The position numbers were made by a program, and so were the translations under genes. 64,000 nt of DNA from Pempheris klunzingeri (lineage: Eukaryota > Chordata > Actinopteri > Acropomatiformes > Pempheridae), in assembly GCF_042242105.1 (NCBI RefSeq), contig NC_092033.1:1198908-1262907 (forward strand). The letters run 5' to 3'. Shown here one piece after another: positions 61,416-64,000 of this stretch; within the stretch, counting starts at the first letter, position 1, and each line of letters starts with the position of its first letter. The notes beneath the pieces were generated by a model that worked only from the letters and a program-made list of their open reading frames with translations, was not told where the DNA came from and did no database searches.

Positions 61416-61695
61416 GTCTGTCCTGTAGTGTCTGTAGGTCCTGTAGTGTCTGTAGGTCTGTCCTGTAGTGTCTGTAGGTCCTGTAGTGTCTGTAGGTCCT
61501 GTAGTGTCTGTAGGTCCTGTAGTGTCTGTAGGTCTGTCCTGTAGTGTCTGTAGGTCCTGTAGTGTCTGTAGGTCCTGTAGTGTCTGTAGGTCCTGTAGTG
61601 TCTGTAGGTCTGTCCTGTAGTGTCTGTAGGTCCTGTAGTGTCTGTAGGTCTGTCCTGTAGTGTCTGTAGGTCCTGTAGTGTCTGTAGGTCTGTCC
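61416..61695 (+). repeat. 18/23-bp minisatellite, TGTAGTGTC/TGTAGGTC type
   Basis: About fourteen units of CCTGTAGTGTCTGTAGGT. Some units carry five extra bases (CTGTC). Extra-base units come in the irregular order expected of unequal exchange. It directly follows the ATC tract. Confidence 0.93.
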
Positions 61696-61699
61696 TTTG

Positions 61700-62070
61700 T
61701 GCTGCAGGACAAACAGCCAGACAATAAAATGCTGCTTAAAGGGGTCAAAAGGCCTCAGAGGGCTACAAACACTCAGCTGCTGCCCCCTACTGGTCTGAGA
61801 AGATCCAACACTGATCAACACAGTGGACACACAAGACTGTTTATAATAATAATGATAATAATAATAACAACAACAACAACAATAATAATAATAATAATTA
61901 TTATTATTATTAATAATGATAATATTCATGTCTGACAGTCACTTCCTGTCCGTCTGTCCTCTGTTGCTCCTCATGACGGTTATTTGGGGAGTTTTTCCTG
62001 ATGGAGGCTTCTTGTGATTTTAGACTATTGATAAAAACTGAATGAAAAAATTTGCTATTAACTTTAACAC
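61700..62070. other. Short spacer with AAT/AAC tract
   Basis: A tract of ATA and CAA triplets and their complements lies at 61844-61922. No gene was recognised. Confidence 0.55.
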
Positions 62071-62074
62071 ACAT

Positions 62075-62668
62075 TAGACTTAGACTTCTTTATTTGATCC
62101 CCCATAGGGGGAAATTTTCTTGTTACAGCAGCAACAATATAAACAGGGAGAGTGAAAGAAACAAAGCAATAGAAAAGACAAAAAATAGCAAAAATAAATA
62201 TAAATATAAATATAAATATAAATATATGGATTGTGATGAAATGAAATAAATATTTACACCATAGGATATTTACACTTTAGACAGGAATGGAATGATATGA
62301 ATGAAAAACAGTGTGTTAACATCAGCCAGTGATGCTGCTGTTGATGAGTCTGATGGCTGATGGAGAAATGACCTGCGGTAGCGTTCCTTCTTGCAGGGTG
62401 GGGGCCTCAGCCTGCTGCTGAAGGAGCTGCTGAGGGCCCCCACAGTCCCGTGCAGGGGGTGAGAGGGGTTGTCCATGATGGACTTGAGTTTTGTTAGTGT
62501 CCTCCTCTCACCCACCTCCTCTATGGAGTCCAGGGAGCAGTCCAGGACAGAAGCGGCCCTCCTGACCAGCCTGTTCAGTCTCTTTCTGTCCCTCTCTGTG
62601 CTCCCTCCTCCCTCCTCCCCAGCAGACCACTGCATAGAGGACTGCAGACGCCACCACAGAGTCACATG
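62075..62668 (-). mobile_element. 5'-truncated LINE, reverse orientation, frameshifted
   Basis: Reading the minus strand from 62668: DSVVASAVLYAVVCWGGG in one frame, then after a frame change near 62600 RKRLNRLVRRAASVLDC, SIEEVGERRTLTKLKSIMD, NPSHPLHGTV and KERYRRSFLH. These landmarks are the C-terminal end of the reverse transcriptase protein in a common fish LINE group. The element ends with TTCCCCCTATGGGGGATC and an A/T-rich tail at 62075. It is truncated at its 5' end and inactive. Confidence 0.85.
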
Positions 62669-62669
62669 A

Positions 62670-63710
62670 CGTCATTATTGGTCTGATCAGATGAGTGAAA
62701 TAATCTGTTTCTAAACTGATTTCTCTCAGTCTAGACGAGAAGAGGAACAAACATGTCGATCTAATATTTATTATATCACATCTATTTTCTCCCTCGTGTG
62801 GTTTTTAAATAAAAATAGATTCATCTTGTCACGTGAAGAACTTTATTATTTATTCGTGTGGAGATAAAAAGGTAAAGTTTCCCTCAGGACACCGAACAGT
62901 CACGTGGTTTTATCAGCATCGATTTCTGGCTGGACGGTTTGAGTTTAACAGGTTTAATAAGTGATGAAGCTGAAACAGTCAGTTCCTCTGGATAACGATT
63001 CAACATCCAGATCAAACCGTCCAGAATCAGATGAAGTTATCAGCTCGGACTTTGTTCGACTCACTGATCAATCATTTATCCCCGTTTGATCAAAGGTTAT
63101 CAAATCAAATCATTGCTAACAGTCCTGTTTAGTCTTCAGCTGAACTCAAAGCCTTTAATTCTTTTATTATATAACAAGAAACCTGTTTGAGCTCAAACAG
63201 AATCAGAGCTGTAGTTTATAATTGTCGTCATTCAGATTTTGCTGTAAATGAGCAGCTGAGCAGAAGAAGGTCTGTAGTTTCATTCCAGTTTGATTCCTCA
63301 GGTTTGTAGAAACATAAACACATGTGAATATATTGATTATAGATTATATATATTAGACGTTTGTTGGATTGTTAACTGAAGTGATGGAGCACTGAGAGCA
63401 AACTAGACTGAACATGTGTAAACTGAACGCTTTGGTTTTACAGCTTCAGTATTTTCAGGAATTAGACACTAACGCTGTCTGTATCAATAGGAAGTGATCA
63501 GACTGCAATAATATTGATTATCAGTAAAACACTGTGTCATTGGTCTGAACCCCTTATGAGCCTCATATAAACATCCTGTTTACAAAACTAAATATTATAT
63601 TTTACTAAATTAACTGATTGATCAGAGATCTGTTGTCAATACTTTTACACTTCTCCCCTTCACTGCAGCTTTGTTTCTATCAGCAGGTTTTATACTGCTG
63701 CTTTATGTTT
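62670..63710. other. AT-rich spacer before the edge promoter
   Basis: No gene was recognised. Confidence 0.5.
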
Positions 63711-63713
63711 TCA

Positions 63714-63762
63714 TCTTTTATTGATCCCTGAACAGGAAGAGTTTCTCTAACAGTAACATCTG
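63714..63762 (-). mobile_element. Diverged LINE 3' tail
   Basis: TTTATTGATCCCTGAACAGG and the following CTCTAACAGTAA align loosely with the tails at 60434 and 62090. Confidence 0.35.
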
Positions 63763-63894
63763 GTGAAGTTAAAAGCATCAGTCGATTGGAATTTATGACA
63801 ATAACTTCCGGTTGACTCGGTCAGCTTTTATTTTGAAATCCACAAACAGCAGGAAGTGGAAACTTAGTCTTTAATAACGGAACTTGACAGCTGC

Positions 63895-63965
63895 TCTCTT
63901 CTGATTGGCCGATTGTAGATACGTAAATTTTGACCAATGAGCGAGCAGCTGCTTTTCTATATAAA
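63895..63965 (+). promoter_or_regulatory. Histone promoter at window edge, probably H2A
   Basis: TCTGATTGG (63900-63908), CCAATGAGCGAGCAGC (63933 on) and TATATAAA (63958-63965) repeat the order and spacing of the H2A promoter at 56107-56157. Upstream, TTATTTTGAAATCCACA (63827 on) matches the block before that promoter. The transcribed part begins in the last 30 bases and the start codon lies outside the window. It indicates at least one more histone gene, most likely H2A, on the + strand. Confidence 0.75.
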
Positions 63966-64000
63966 CTCGGTTTCACCGCTCAGCTGTATTTCTCAACGTT

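Overview
The window looks like nuclear DNA of a teleost fish. It has two gene islands: an intronless Shaker-type potassium channel gene (kcna5 type, 7773-9539) and a replication-dependent histone cluster (45.6 kb to the right edge). Between them lie more than 30 kb of AT-rich DNA full of microsatellites, minisatellites and dispersed repeats of the kinds common in fish. The histone genes end in the metazoan histone stem-loop, the channel reads as a vertebrate Kv1.5, and the LINE 3' ends and small DNA transposons are typical of ray-finned fish. This assignment rests on recognition, not on a database search.

Layout. 1-7280: repeat-rich 5' flank, including a transposon inserted inside another repeat. 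7284-7772: purine tract, CAG tract and probable 5' leader of the channel. 7773-9539: channel coding region, where an in-frame GTG 15 bases upstream gives a false longer start. 9540-42175: no convincing gene. This stretch holds nine copies of one hairpin-rich repeat (family A), a roughly 700 bp foldback sequence, several minisatellites, a 1.4 kb 9-bp satellite joined to a second, inverted 9-bp array, and one possible terminal exon near 40.34 kb. 42176-45670: AT-rich, no gene seen.

Histone cluster. In order: H4 (+, 45841), a geneless histone stem-loop with a short histone-like tail (47126), H3.2 (+, 48411), H4 (-, 50286), H2B (-, 51902), H2A (+, 56218), H1 (-, 57386), and at the right edge a promoter (+) closely resembling the H2A promoter, whose gene lies outside the window. 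All five histone classes are present. The two H4 genes encode the same protein and form arms of an inverted duplication around H3. Promoters carry TATA, CCAAT, octamer (H2B), the H4 subtype element and a CRE-like site (H4), and an H1 box (H1). H2B and H2A are divergent but about 3.9 kb apart, with a deleted mariner/Tc1-like transposon and other debris between them. The right end also carries 5'-truncated LINE fragments.

I found no clear new biological system. The most interesting points are the paired H4 genes that differ in TATA box and stem-loop, the orphan histone stem-loop, the nested transposon with a matching near-empty site elsewhere in the window, and the two opposed 9-bp satellites sharing a CYACCA core.
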